A stretch of 64,000 bases of DNA from the NCBI GenBank assembly GCA_021186555.1, contig JAJKFL010000004.1, positions 21,976,406-22,040,405 of the forward strand, written 5' to 3'. The position numbers and the translations under genes were made by a program. A model generated the notes under the pieces. That model did not search any database. It saw nothing but the letters and a program-made list of their open reading frames with translations, and had not been told where the DNA came from. The first letter of the stretch is position 1. Each line of letters begins with the position of its first letter. This DNA comes from Reticulitermes speratus. Its lineage: Eukaryota; Arthropoda; Insecta; Blattodea; Rhinotermitidae. Of the stretch, positions 1 through 10,945 are shown piece by piece.

Positions 1-82
1 CATGTGCTGATTGTCTAAAATCCTGGGAGCCTCGACCTCCTGGAGCCCTAAGGGCCTGCCAAGGCCTGTAATGGGATTGCTG
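1..82 (+). repeat. SINE-A, 3' end only
   Basis: This matches the last part of the full-length SINE-A copy at 47959-48266: the segment reading attgtctaaaa, then cctcgacctcctggagccc and gcctgtaatggg. The rest of the copy lies left of the window. It is followed by a pyrimidine run (about 87-131, TTTC repeats). Confidence 0.85.
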
Positions 83-1630
83 CTGCTGCTTCTTCTTTTT
101 TTCTTTTTTTTTCTTTCTTTCTTTCTTTCTTGGTGATAAAGTTTTCAATACTAACCCTCACACAGCTAATTAACCTTTGTCCTATGTGTACTGTATGTAT
201 AATGCATGTAGGAAAGCACCGCTACGAATTCCTTTTATATGTTTAGGCAACAAAGATATTTACTGCATTTTTAAGACATGCTCCACAATCTATTTTTTTA
301 TTTTCCACAAAATTCTGTTTATTTCATAATTTTTTTCTGTTCACATAGTATTCTCAATTCACATAAAGCAACTGCCAAAATTTAAATACCCACCCTGTAG
401 GATAAAGTTTAATAGATGTTCCCACTCTCTCCAGAAACTTTGCAGTCTTGTGTGGAACTTCATCAGTGCACTTCCATGTGTCATCTTACATTGAACATGT
501 TTTCTCTTTTACTGTGACTTTCAATACTTACACAGTGCAAACACTAAAAGATTTTTGCATATCATGGCAACAGGTTTACAATCAATCATGACCCTTTTGT
601 AACTGGTAACCATGGCATGGCAACCATGCATGATTGCCTCGTTGCACACCCCACATTGTTTTCTCTCCTGAGTGGGGCTTTTCTGTATCCTAGTAATGGC
701 TCCAGGTTGGATTTTCCCCAGCAGATGGGTTTTCATTGTATTCTAGCAACTGCACTAGTTTAGGTTTTCCCCAAGCAATGGTGTCTTTTTGCTAGCAGGG
801 TCTCCCCATATCCAAGCATAGCAACTACCAGTGAATGTAAAATGGAGGAATGAACCACACTCATTTTTATTTATAGATAAATTAGTAATTGAAATGGTCT
901 GTAATGAGAAACATCATGTACTGTGGTAGAAAAATTTGATGATAGAATGTCATGACAATGTGCAGTAAAGTTGATGTGTACATAATGTTACTAGTGTTGG
1001 GTTGTAAAGTCCCTATGGAAGTGCATGTCTAAATTAGTTGCATTACAAGATTGAAGTAATGGTAATATTATAAACGTGGATTTTTGGGATATTTTACAAG
1101 ACTTGCGTGTGGCTTATTGTACTGTTTGACCAGTGGTATTACCTAGAAATCCAGTAAGGGTCATTACAATTTTCCTTGCCTTAGATCTGGCTGCCACCTA
1201 TAAATTTCAAGATTTCAATTGAAAAATGCAGCAGAAACTGCAGAGTTTATAGCATAAATAAAACTTGAGGTTAATATTAACCAAACCTGTTCATATAGAG
1301 TAAAACTCTGTTCCTAAAAGGAATTAAATAATAGAAGCGCAGTAAGGCCATGTTGACACACTAAATAAATGAATACAAAATCTGTTGTATCAACGAAAGG
1401 ATCTTGAGCTACTGCATACAAGATGAATTAAATTTTACACAGATATTTTCAAACCCAGTTTGTGGCTCCTTCTGTGTTTATATCAGCTTACTGACAGTTG
1501 CTTTGCAGAGTATTTTAATCCAAAAATGTCATAATATTTTAGCACAAAACTGTGTGAAGGGTTTTATTGACTAGCATTTCTGATAATCATTGTACCTGAC
1601 AATCCTCTTGTCATGCCATAGCAATATTTT
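83..1630. other. AT-rich stretch, no gene seen
   Basis: It starts with a (TTTC)n pyrimidine tract and continues as AT-rich DNA that is T- and G-rich on the plus strand. There is no convincing coding frame; the small minus frame at 521-736 has no recognisable motif. Confidence 0.6.
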
Positions 1631-1698
1631 ACTGTACTGAATTACAGTGTTTGTTTCTGGAGTGACTGTACTGAATTACAGTGTTTGTTTCTGGAGTG
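1631..1698. repeat. 34-bp exact tandem duplication
   Basis: Two head-to-tail identical 34-bp units (1631-1664 and 1665-1698), each running from actgtactga to ctggagtg. Exact identity implies a recent local duplication. Confidence 0.95.
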
Positions 1699-1866
1699 AC
1701 ACAAAAGTATACAGTAAGTATGTGTATTTGGCCCATGGACTGCATAGTGAGTATCACTGTGGTGAAGACTTTAATCTTTACCAACCACCTTTTAAGCTGT
1801 TTTCAGTGTTTTGATTTAGAGTTGCTGCTGGTAAAGGAAATTGTGCTGATTTGGCAGTCCCATATA

Positions 1867-1975
1867 CAGTAGAATCTGTGATATCTGGCACTGGATGATC
1901 TGGAATGCTCTGTTAACTGTAAATTACATTTCACTATTCTATCAACTGGCAGCATCCAGCACTGATTCCGAGGGC
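1867..1975 (+). repeat. possible pogo/Tigger-like MITE end
   Basis: A TA dinucleotide (1865-1866) is followed by CAGTAGAATCTGTGATATCT, which resembles Tigger-type terminal repeats (CAGTA..ATCTCTGNTATC). Further gatctgga / ctggca motifs follow. No matching right end was found, so this is a single-ended, low-certainty remnant. Confidence 0.4.
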
Positions 1976-2037
1976 TGAGCCATTGATTATTGGTGTCTTA
2001 TTGGTGTTTTTATAGATGTATATACACCATGTTGCCA

Positions 2038-2325
2038 GCCGGGATAGCGTAGTCAGTATAGCAACTCACTACAGGCTGGACAGTCTGGGGATAGTATCCT
2101 GTTGGGGGTGAGATTTTCTGCACCCATCCAGACTGACCCTGGGGCCCACCCAGCCCTTCTACAGTGGGTACCAGGTCTCTTTCCCAGGGGTAAAGCGGCC
2201 GGGACATGGCATTAACCACCTACCCCCATATAGTGCTGAGGTTAAAGAAAGAGTAGAGCTATACCTCTGCTCCCCCTCTGGGCCTTAATGGCCTGTTATA
2301 GGGTGAACTTTACCTTTTTATCTTT
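2038..2325 (+). repeat. SINE-C, full-length copy with target duplication
   Basis: A 288-bp copy running from gccgggatagcgtagtc to a ctttacctttttatcttt tail. It is flanked by identical 12-bp target duplications accatgttgcca (2026-2037 and 2326-2337). The head looks like a degenerate tRNA-derived promoter. The copy inserted into the 5' tip of a SINE-B, because the right duplication runs straight into atcccagtgg of SINE-B. SINE-C is therefore the younger insertion here. Confidence 0.9.
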
Positions 2326-2333
2326 ACCATGTT

Positions 2334-2462
2334 GCCAATCCCAGTGGCTGCGTGGTCTAAGGCTTGTGTCTGCAGCCGGCCGCTTGCTGGGGTTGTGGGT
2401 TTGAATCCTGCTGGGGGCTTGGATGTCTGTCTCTTGTGAGTGTTGCGTGTTATCAGGGACGA
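2334..2462 (+). repeat. SINE-B, 3'-truncated
   Basis: The tRNA-like head has an A-box region (tggctgcgtggtctaagg) and a B box gggtttgaatcc. Then come gggggcttggatgtctg and tctcttgtgagtgttg. The copy stops before the usual GC-rich middle and poly(A). Its first bases were duplicated when SINE-C inserted. Confidence 0.85.
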
Positions 2463-5400
2463 CTATGCCATGAAAGAAAACACCACTTTACATAAGTAGT
2501 GATGAAAAGGGAATGGAAAGTGCAGCGAGGAAAACAAGCAGGATATCAAGTGACAAATTAAATGGTTAGGTCCGTCCATGAGTTACACAAATGCGTCAGG
2601 TATAACAAACACCCTTTTTTCCCAGAGGTGCAAGATATTACAACTTTTACAGTAGTTGGGTATTCCTCTCATTGATGACTCATGTGGAAACCAAATTCCA
2701 GCATGAACTTTATTTTTGCATGTTTCTGTCTGTTATTTGTATATAAGATGGAAAGCAGTAATTACAAGTCATGTGAAGGGATTAAATAGAATGTAATCAT
2801 ATTATTAGCTAGATTTTTAAAGCTGGGGATTTTTTATTCAGGTAGTGTTTAATTGGTAACTCCAAAGTAAATTTCAAAAACTGTATTAATTTACACAGAC
2901 ATTTTTACACCTGCATGTCACCTCATCTGAAGTAATTTTTGCTGCCATATACATTTTCTTGTACTGTGTTTGTAACATTGAAGAATTTGTAATTCATATT
3001 TACTGTGAAAAGGATGTAATCTTAGCAAATATATTGTGTTGATTGAAAAGTTAAAAAGTGGCATTACCACATGCATACTGGAGTAGCAAGCAGTTTTTTA
3101 TACCATATTTTATTGTTAATAAATTATAGAAGGCTTGTTTGGAACAATGTGGCATAGCACATCACTTAGTAGCAGTTTTGTTAATCACCCAAGCATCTTC
3201 TGTGCTGTAGGAAAGGAAGGCTTGGGAAAAGAAGAAGAAAATTGATTCAAATTTTGGTTCGAGATTGACTTGCCAGTCTACTAGTGTGCAGTGTTTAATG
3301 CACAAACTTTGTCTGCAGTTACAGGTACAGATTTTAAATTTATTTGGTTGGTCTTGATGTAACAAAGATTTTGTATTATAATTTTGAAATGCGGATGGTT
3401 TTTCTTGTTCACTGTTTTAGAGAAATTTGTAACTATAAATCATTCTTAGAAATCTAAATAGCAGAGAACATTTTAATCATCTGGTATTTTAATGTCATGC
3501 CATGTGTGACACGATAACCACTTAGTGTTCCATTGATTCAATATAGATTGTTGTCACTTTTTAAACCACTGTCTTATAGGCTAAGTAATGCGTGGTGGAG
3601 TGCATAAATGATGCAAGACTCCAATTTAGTTTCATATAAACGGATAGGTTGTGAGACATAACATTGCTGAAGGATGAGGAATATGAGACTGGCAAATTTT
3701 ATTTGTCATCATTTGGACTTTCGATGTACGCATGGTAGTGTCACTATACAAGTGTTTCATGTCTTGATTTCAATAGCTCTGATTCATAATTGTATCTGGT
3801 ACAGCATGTCGTTTCCTGAAAGCTTCATTTCCCGTAGTGGCCGAAATGTTGCTGTAATTTAAATGTTTATTGTGTAATCAGTAAGAGTCCTAATCCTTTA
3901 CTGGCTGCCACAGATTATATTTTGCTCATTTTCACATAAGACATTGTGTTCATTAAACCTTTCAGTATCTGAAAGTAGATAAAGTTATAAGGGTAATCCA
4001 GACTCAGCAGGAATGAAATGTTATTAACCATCAAACTTGTTGTTTTATAAGCACTGCATTTATCTATGCATAGCTTACACTCAGGACTTTTTATGCAAAA
4101 ATTAAGAGGAAAGTAAGATGCCTGGTAATATCCAACACCAACACTTTTAATGTAGTATTTGTGCCACACAGTATTTGGAAGCTTGCCTGTGTGCTGTTTC
4201 TCTGTAGAGATGGTGCAAAGGAGAGTATTTGGATCTGTGAGGGAGGACGTGAGAGGAAATTGTAGAAAACTGTGTAATGCAGATCTTCATAATACATATT
4301 TTGTAGTTATCTGTATGTTAAATTCTGAAAATGTGTTCCCTGTTACTGGTTAACTAAAACAGTAACGTTTGTCACTAGTACATTAAGAATTTCAGAACTT
4401 TGGACAAGAAAAAGTTCATTGATCTGTTTATGCGAGTGTGTATCTCTCTGTCTCAATAGATTTCACATTGATATTTGCATTCACAAATATGAAAAAGGTA
4501 TTTCATAAACTGTAATAATGGTTGTTTTAGGTATCCATTGTCTGCATATTAAATGTCACTATAGAAGACTGATCATCAGATCTAAGTATCACTGATTATC
4601 ACAGTATAATTATCTCCCCTACGTTACTGAAAGACAGCACCTTTGAAGATTTTGTCAGTACAGAATTTTCATATGTCTGGCTGGTTACATAAACCTTGTG
4701 GCCATTTGAGAAGAATCCAAGATTTTAACTTCTAATTACCACTGTCACATGGTATTGTTAGCAACGTTAAATCAAATTATAAGCAGCACTTAAAGCCTAA
4801 AAATAGAACCAGGTAATACACGGAGAATTTTGATGATGGTGGGGGAAAGACCACTTCTTTGGAAATGTGTAACAAAGTTAAATAAAATTAAAGCAGTTTT
4901 ACGAAGTGCATTGTGGTTCTGTGGATTATGTGGACTAGGTGGCATTCAGTGTCTTTATGCATTGGTGAACCCCTGTTTCTTCTCAGAAGAAAGGTGGAAT
5001 AAGATATGAGAGAACAGAGATAACTTTGAAACTGGGGGTATTCAAATCTGCAATGTCTGCAGCCTAAGCTGATGGGTAACAGGTACTTACTAGACATTGG
5101 CTTATCACACACTTTGATACACATCTAGATTAGTTATGTCAATGGCTGTATGATAAATCGAACTGTTTGCAGGTAAATAGGTTAGTTATTTGTGGTTATT
5201 GCCGCATTAAATCAAATTAAAACTGTAAAATTAAAAATCCACCAAGTTAACATAAATTTAAGTAGTGGCATTTCCTCTGTGACTGTGATTCCAGAACATC
5301 ATTCACGAAAAAAGTGTAACACTTAAAAGGAGAGTGTATCATTAGATGGACAAGAATGTATATTGTGCAGTATGTCTTATATCTTCCTTATCCCCCTTTC

Positions 5401-5847
5401 TATATGCATCAAACAGACTTAGCTTAGTGATAACTCATTTGTCTTCTTCTCAAGAGGTACCCAGTTTGATCTAGCCACAAAACTGGTTTCCTCTTCTGAT
5501 ATACCAGGACAGTACCTTAAGGCACACCAGGACCTCTTGCACATTTCATCCTAGTCATGGCACGGGTCAACCAGGTTATGGTAACATTAATGACGACAGG
5601 CTTTTGAAATTAATAGTGACACATTGATCCAAAATCTTGATGCAGAAGATCCACATCACAACACAGTTTTGTGTTGAGGGTTTTGAATTTTGAGTCAAGA
5701 CTGAATTTTTTTCACTTATGTATTTTTATCTTAATGTTATAATAATTTTGTCAACAGTAGTTTGTGATTATGATGTTTCATTAGGTATGAATGTTCATTC
5801 TCTTTTTAAGTAACATAATGACTTCAGCTTATGTAAGAAATGGTATA
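2463..5847. other. AT-rich stretch, no gene seen
   Basis: No recognisable repeats and only short random frames. The plus strand looks T/G-rich, with several AATAAA and TGTA-type motifs (for example TGTATATA near 2738), as in long insect 3' UTRs or in plain AT-rich intron. Sequence alone does not decide. Confidence 0.5.
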
Positions 5848-5872
5848 TACAGCAAAATTCATTAATCTGATG

Positions 5873-6149
5873 TCTGATAATCCAGCACTGGAGGCGAGTA
5901 GTCCGAAGACCAAAAGTTTTGCTTTTTACCAGAAAAATGTTTCATCAATGAAACAGGCAGATCTCAGGGACATGTTCAAAAAGGCCTCCCAAGAGTGTCT
6001 GTAGATAAAAAATTGTCATATCTCCTAACCCCTGGTCCCTGTCTCCATCACCTTCTTCGCCTATGAAGACTCCAGAAAATACAGAAGAGGACTGTGATAC
6101 ACCTGAACAAGCAGATGGAGATATCCAAATTGAATACTCCTCTGATTAG
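5873..6149 (+). pseudogene. possible C-terminal tail of pogo-type transposase
   Basis: One frame reads from 5873 to a TAG near 6003 and includes KQADLRDMFKKASQ. A second frame, shifted at about 6000-6025, continues as acidic Ser/Pro-rich sequence ending IEYSSD then TAG at 6147-6149. The order (basic/hydrophobic patch, then acidic tail, then stop, just before the 3' terminal repeat) suits a transposase C-terminus. QADLRDMF is close to a PCNA-interacting box (Q-x-x-hydrophobic-x-x-aromatic-aromatic), which is known at the C-terminus of pogo transposase, but one aromatic is replaced by Met. The catalytic core is absent. Identification rests mainly on position between the terminal repeats. Confidence 0.4.
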
Positions 6150-6173
6150 TTGTACAGCCCATGTATAAGAGCA

Positions 6174-6457
6174 AAGGTAAAGTTCTCCCTAGAACAGGCC
6201 ACGAAGGCCCAAAGGGGGAGTAAAGGTATAGCTCTACTCTTTCTTTAACCTCGGCACTAGATGGGGGTGGGTGGTCAACTCCACGCCCCGGCCGCTTTAC
6301 CCCCGGGAAAGAGACCCGGTACCCATTGTATAGGAGGCTGCGTGGGCCCCAGGGCCGGTCTGGATGGGTGCGGAAAGTCTCGCCCCCACCGGGATCCGAT
6401 CCCCGGACCGTCCAGCCCGCAGCAAGTCACTATACCGACTACGCTATCCTGGCCCAT
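6174..6457 (-). repeat. SINE-C, full-length, inside a pogo-like element
   Basis: A 284-bp copy in reverse orientation with perfect 14-bp target duplications catgtataagagca (6160-6173 and 6458-6471). In plus orientation it starts with the tail (aaggtaaagttctcccta) and ends in the head (gactacgctatcctggcc). A 185-codon open frame across it (6261-6818) is a by-product, not a gene. Confidence 0.93.
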
Positions 6458-6595
6458 CATGTATAAGAGCAGTAGCAGAAAATTACATATAAGAATTTAC
6501 TGTAGGTCAGTAGAGATACCATCTGATAATCTGAAATATTCAATAATTGGGCACCTGTCCAATTCCATGCGAGTCAGATTAGCGGAATTTTGCTG

Positions 6596-8195
6596 TACTT
6601 GTATAAGTGCTTGCATAAACATTAAACAACTGCAGTTCAAGACTGTGCTTAATTTAACATTTGACTGTTGTTTTGCGATAAGTATACATGATTTAGTGAA
6701 ACAGCTTGTGTTATACATGTTATTGAAAGAAGGTATATTGTGTTTTTTTTTTAATTCAATGCTAAATAACCTCTCCAGATACAAATACAATTTTACTGCA
6801 GAGCCCCACTGTCCATGAAACTGAAATAAGCTGAAACCATGTTGGGCCACATTTGACTCAAGGTCTGGCACTTAATACAAGAACATCATTATATTGCAGT
6901 CTCTCACTATTAACCTAATCAGCTGCAGTGTAAGAAGTGTCTGCTGTATTACCCATTTACTTTTAGGTATTTTGTGCAGATATTGATACAGATAATTTGT
7001 TTCAGTTATGTTTTTTTTTTTTTATTCAGAGTGATGTTCTGCAAAAAGACATTATGTATTACTAGCAATTGATAGTGATAAAACATCAGTTTATTTGTTG
7101 CATTGCAAATGTATTTCTGAACCAGAAGCTGTGTATAGTACATACTTGAATGTTCACCATTTCTTTCGTATACAAAAACTATATTACAAATATAAAACTT
7201 GTCTTTTTTTAGACAAAATATAACTGCCAAAAAGTATGTGTGTATGTATAATTCTACAAGAGAACATGTATTTACAATTAACTTCACTATTTGTAGATTA
7301 TGGAGAGCTTGGGTTGTGTCACATTATAATTGCCTTGCTGTATGATCAGTTTGAAAGACTGAGTTGAATTTAGTGGTGTTGAAATGTGTTTTGCTAGTAC
7401 AAATGAATATCAATAATACAAAAAGAATTAAAGTTTTTACAATCGTGGGAAAAATGTTTATGCGTTACTGATTAATTTTGACTCTATTGTGATACTTTTG
7501 GGAGGAGAGATTGTTATAAACATGTACATCTCTTGGTAATGTAATTATAGTGTGCTATAATTATAGTATGATCATACAAGAATGTTGTCTTTGTAAATAC
7601 AGAATTTATATACTTTCTTTTGTTGGAAGTTTTTTTAAACAAAATTTACCAATTTGGCACTTCATTCTACACATTTCGTCGTCTCGTTGCTATAAAATTG
7701 TAACTGATCAGTGGGTACCTAATCTATTTTACTTTTGTAATTGGGTCAAGATATATAGTACTTCCTGTTTGAAAGTGTAGATTCAGATACAACCCTCTGT
7801 TTATATGCAGAGTGTCTTACTAATCTTTGCCCTGAGCACAGCAGCTGTTGTAGGAGCTGTATCATGAAGCCTGGATCCATAAGGAATTTATTGCCCATTT
7901 TACCAATGCCATTTATGTGCTGAACTCCAACTTCTACAGCAGGCTTTGCACCTTCTGAAAATATTTTTTGACATGACAACCCTTTTATTGAAATACTGGA
8001 GATTTTCGTACAAATGTTGTCTTTACGTTCATGCAAAGAATGTGGATTGTCTTAACATTGTGAAATCAAAGTTGTTACCACATGTCAGTAGGCCTATACT
8101 GTCATTCTGCCAAATTACATTCTGGGAAGAAAGGATTTTGTGATACATAAAATGCATTCTTTATGTCACATAATCCCATGACAAACCATTAAATT
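6596..8195. other. AT-rich stretch, no gene identified
   Basis: T-runs and AT-rich unique-looking sequence. The only frame that looks non-random is at 7746-8036 (listed separately). Confidence 0.5.
7746..8036 (-). other. unidentified open frame, possible coding remnant
   Basis: A 96-codon minus frame. Its middle (VEVGVQHINGIGKMGNKF, then DPGFMIQLLQQLL) is less low-complexity than other chance frames in this AT-rich region. I do not recognise a family. There is no splice, promoter or repeat context to support it. It could be a relic of an unlisted transposon or a random frame. Confidence 0.2.
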
Positions 8196-8208
8196 CCCTA
8201 CTCCATAG

Positions 8209-8418
8209 GTAAAGGTAAAAAGAGGTAAATTTCTCCCTAGAACAGGCCATGAAGGCCCAGAGGGGGAGTAGAGGTATAGCTCTACTCTTTCTTTAACCCC
8301 GGCGCTAGATGGGGGTGGGTGGTCAATGCCACGCCCCAGCCACTTTACCCCCGGGAATGACCCGGTACCCCATTGTAGAGGAGGCTGGGTAGGCCCCAGG
8401 GCAGGTCTGGACGGGTGC
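8209..8418 (-). repeat. SINE-C, 5'-truncated, with target duplication
   Basis: A 210-bp copy lacking the tRNA-like head. It is flanked by near-identical 13-bp duplications (ccctactccatag at 8196-8208; ccctactcaatag at 8419-8431). Truncation of the 5' end with an intact 3' end is typical of target-primed reverse transcription. Confidence 0.9.
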
Positions 8419-8431
8419 CCCTACTCAATAG

Positions 8432-9415
8432 ACAAGCTAATAGTCATGTAGTGAAGGAATTTTCTGCCCTCGTTTGGAACAACAGTGTTCACAGATGCTT
8501 TCTACTGATCTGTATCTTCAACTTATGCATCAAAGCTCTGACATCCCACTTGTTAAGTTCCATATTTTGGAATCACCCTCCGTTCTACACCTAAGTCTTC
8601 CAAAGTTTTATTTGAAAAAAACTAAAGGGAAGAGAACTCTTCAGGTTTTCTAGCAAAAACTTTATCATATCATCCAGGTGTGCTACATGTTACAGCCCAT
8701 CACATCTTTTATTGGCACTGAGAATACTAGGTCAACTCATCTGCCCACCCTCCCAGGAGACAAAAGTGAATTTTGATATGAAATTTATGCTGTTGGAGGA
8801 CATCCCAATGCTCTAAGTGTTTATTTTCCTATAATCAGTAATAACAACATGGCAGATGGGCATCTTTTGAGGCAGGAGTGTCATTACTGCAACTGTATTT
8901 TAGGGTCTGAAAAGATCTTAAAAAATATTCAACTTTCGTTGAGGTAACATATTTGTAGAATATTAAAAAACACGTTATGGCCTCCTGCAAGACGTTTATA
9001 TGCACCTACAACACAGCACCTGTCACATCCAGAACACATATGCATGATATGCCAAGATTCATTTTGTTTAGCACCCTTCTTCCATGAGCAGAATACAGAA
9101 GATAAGGCCTACTGGCAGATCATGCAGGCCAGTTCCGCAGCCTTCATGACAAATTATTCAATGCAGGGTGCACCCAATGGGAGGGGGCTGATGGGCTGCA
9201 GCCCTCCCTCCAAATCGAAATTTAAAAAACACGGATTTTGTAGACATGATATTAAATGTTTTATGTGATTGGCAATTCAGCCACTGAATTCGGCTGATGA
9301 CGAACATTAGAATTTTGAAAAGTAAAATAAACTTAGGATGTCTTACATGAAATAAAAAAAAAACAAGATGGGACAATGTGATTTACATAAATTAGGTGAA
9401 TCAATCATGGAATGT
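8432..9415. other. no gene seen
   Basis: Mixed unique-looking sequence. A motif at 9163-9210 (cagggtgcaccc, then gggagggggctgatgg) faintly resembles the inverted motif at 10003-10049 (ccccctgaaaaattctggg, then gtgcgcacc). That could be a pair of old transposon ends about 0.8 kb apart, which is not demonstrable by eye. Confidence 0.4.
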
Positions 9416-9427
9416 GTAGTCATATTT

Positions 9428-9893
9428 CATCATCATCATCTGTGGTGCTACAGCCCTTGAAGGGCCTGGACCTCTGCAATAGCCTGCCTCCATCCCTCTC
9501 TATCCTCCGCCATCCTTCTCCATCCTCTTATTCCTATTTTCTTCAGATCTTCCTCCAAATCGTCCACCCATCTGAGTCTGGGCCTTCCCTTCCTCTCCGC
9601 TTCCTATCTCGTTGTCCTTTTCCGTAGCCAGTCCGTCTACTGTCTATCTTCTGATTCCGAGGCTTCATTGCAGTTTCTTTAACATTTGGATTTTTTATGG
9701 GGTGAGGTTGTTAGCCTTACGCCCAACCCCCAACCTGGAGGGCCAGGGTGTCTCTCTTAGTCTGGGCCATCACCTTCGACCTGTCCAGCATGGGTGACCC
9801 TACCAGTAGCAATGCTACCGCTGGCATAGCTCTTGGGATCCCTTGACCACGCAAGCCCCCCCACTACAACAAAGTGGAGACACCTTCCGGGGG
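9428..9893 (-). mobile_element. internally deleted LINE (5' leader fused to 3' end) with target duplication
   Basis: Read on the minus strand, the unit starts with a GC-rich leader (cggaaggtgtctccac, later ccaggttgggggttgggc). It then jumps directly to the last part of a LINE reading frame: ERKGRPRLRWVDDLEEDL, GIRGWRRMAEDREGWRQ, AIAEVQALQGL, stop. The tail is (GATGAT)n. The GRPRLRW..DDL and WRRMAEDR motifs are typical of the extreme C-terminus of invertebrate LINE reverse transcriptases. The whole 466-bp unit is flanked by perfect 12-bp duplications gtagtcatattt (9416-9427 and 9894-9905), so it moved as one piece. The polymerase and endonuclease are missing. A leader related to the first part occurs at 20640-20800. 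Confidence 0.8.
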
Positions 9894-10002
9894 GTAGTCA
9901 TATTTATATGTATATAAATGCAGTTGCAGTGTTATGTTACAGTTATATTACGACATGATTTTATAACATAATGATTTTAAATGAAATTCAATCGCCTGTG
10001 TC

Positions 10003-10021
10003 AGCGCCCCCCCCCCCCCCC
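10003..10021. repeat. poly(C) run
   Basis: An uninterrupted run of about 18 C on the plus strand. The length may be unreliable in assembly. Confidence 0.85.
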
Positions 10022-10912
10022 TGAAAAATTCTGGGTGCGCACCAACGAAATCTGTGGTCCTGTTCTCCAGATTGACGCGTAAGTCCACGTGGCTTTTACC
10101 CTACATTCGTTCCTTGAGGGAAAGTATGCATTCCTGACTTTTGGATGATTTGTGTGTGCCCTGTCCAACTTTTCAACCACATTAACCTACTTTCTCGAAA
10201 TTTGATTTGGACGTTATCCCACTACATCCCACGTTTTAACCGTACATTGCATTTTGTTTCCTCAGAGCATGACACAAAAAGAATATACTGATTTTCCCGA
10301 ATAAACATATGAAGCATGCGCTGTGTAAAATTTCTACGGTTGGTATTTGAAGTTTTCCCTCCATACAATATACCATGCGGTCACATGTTTACAGCATTTG
10401 AAGTTGTTTTACTGTGGAGATGAATGTATTGTAGTGAACAAAATTACTATCATACATGGTGAGTTTCGTACATATATTTGAGAGCATCGGATTTAATTAT
10501 TATGTAAATGCATTTGAATATGTGATGTAAGCAGTGTACATTGCCTTCAGCATGCCGTATTGCTGTGAACATGGACCACAGGACTGTGAGTATGATTGTT
10601 CAATTATTGTCTTGATACTAACAAGTCCATTTATTTCGACCGAATTTCAATAGTACGTATGACAAATGTCATTTTGCTGTTTATTTTGTAACCTACATTT
10701 AGGCCGTCGCATTGTCTCACGGCTCCTCCAACACAACTTTTGAGTTGGCCATTGGCACTCATGACTTAGTACTATTGACTGCCGTAGGAGGGTGCGATAC
10801 GCTGTTTAGCAACCACGTTCCATTGTTCGCAACCGCCATCAGCGGCCACATTGTGAAACATGTTGCTGTCGATAGTCGGTGCCGTATCGGAACCATGCAA
10901 TGTAGCGCGTAA

Positions 10913-10945
10913 ACTATCATCCACTTCTGTTAAGTGGATGATAGT
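10913..10945. repeat. perfect 14-bp hairpin, 5-nt loop
   Basis: The arm actatcatccactt (10913-10926) pairs perfectly with aagtggatgatagt (10932-10945) across ctgtt. No surrounding transposon structure was recognised. Confidence 0.9.

Larger units (their letters stand above)
5850..6595. mobile_element. pogo/Tigger-like DNA transposon remnant
   Basis: The left end CAGCAAAATTCATTAATCTG (from 5850) and the reverse complement of the right end, CAGCAAAATTCCGCTAATCT (ending at 6595), form imperfect terminal inverted repeats. Each is flanked by TA (5848-5849 and 6596-6597), as expected for the Tc1/mariner/pogo superfamily. A SINE-C (6174-6457) sits inside, so the element itself is about 450 bp, an internally deleted copy. 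It retains what looks like the tail of a transposase gene (5873-6149). Confidence 0.75.

Noticed and set aside
6261..6818. 185-codon open frame, the longest after the mariner transposase
   Set aside because: It starts inside a SINE-C with perfect target duplications and runs on into the pogo-like element's non-coding right end; no protein motif.
1..8200. Very long 3' UTR of a gene to the left
   Set aside because: Plus-strand T/G richness and AATAAA/TGTA motifs fit, but AT-rich intron or intergenic DNA would look the same; no stop-terminated exon was found.
9163..10049. TIR transposon bounded by gggtgcaccc-like ends
   Set aside because: The inverted match is short and G/C-run driven; the mini-LINE inside has its own clear boundaries.
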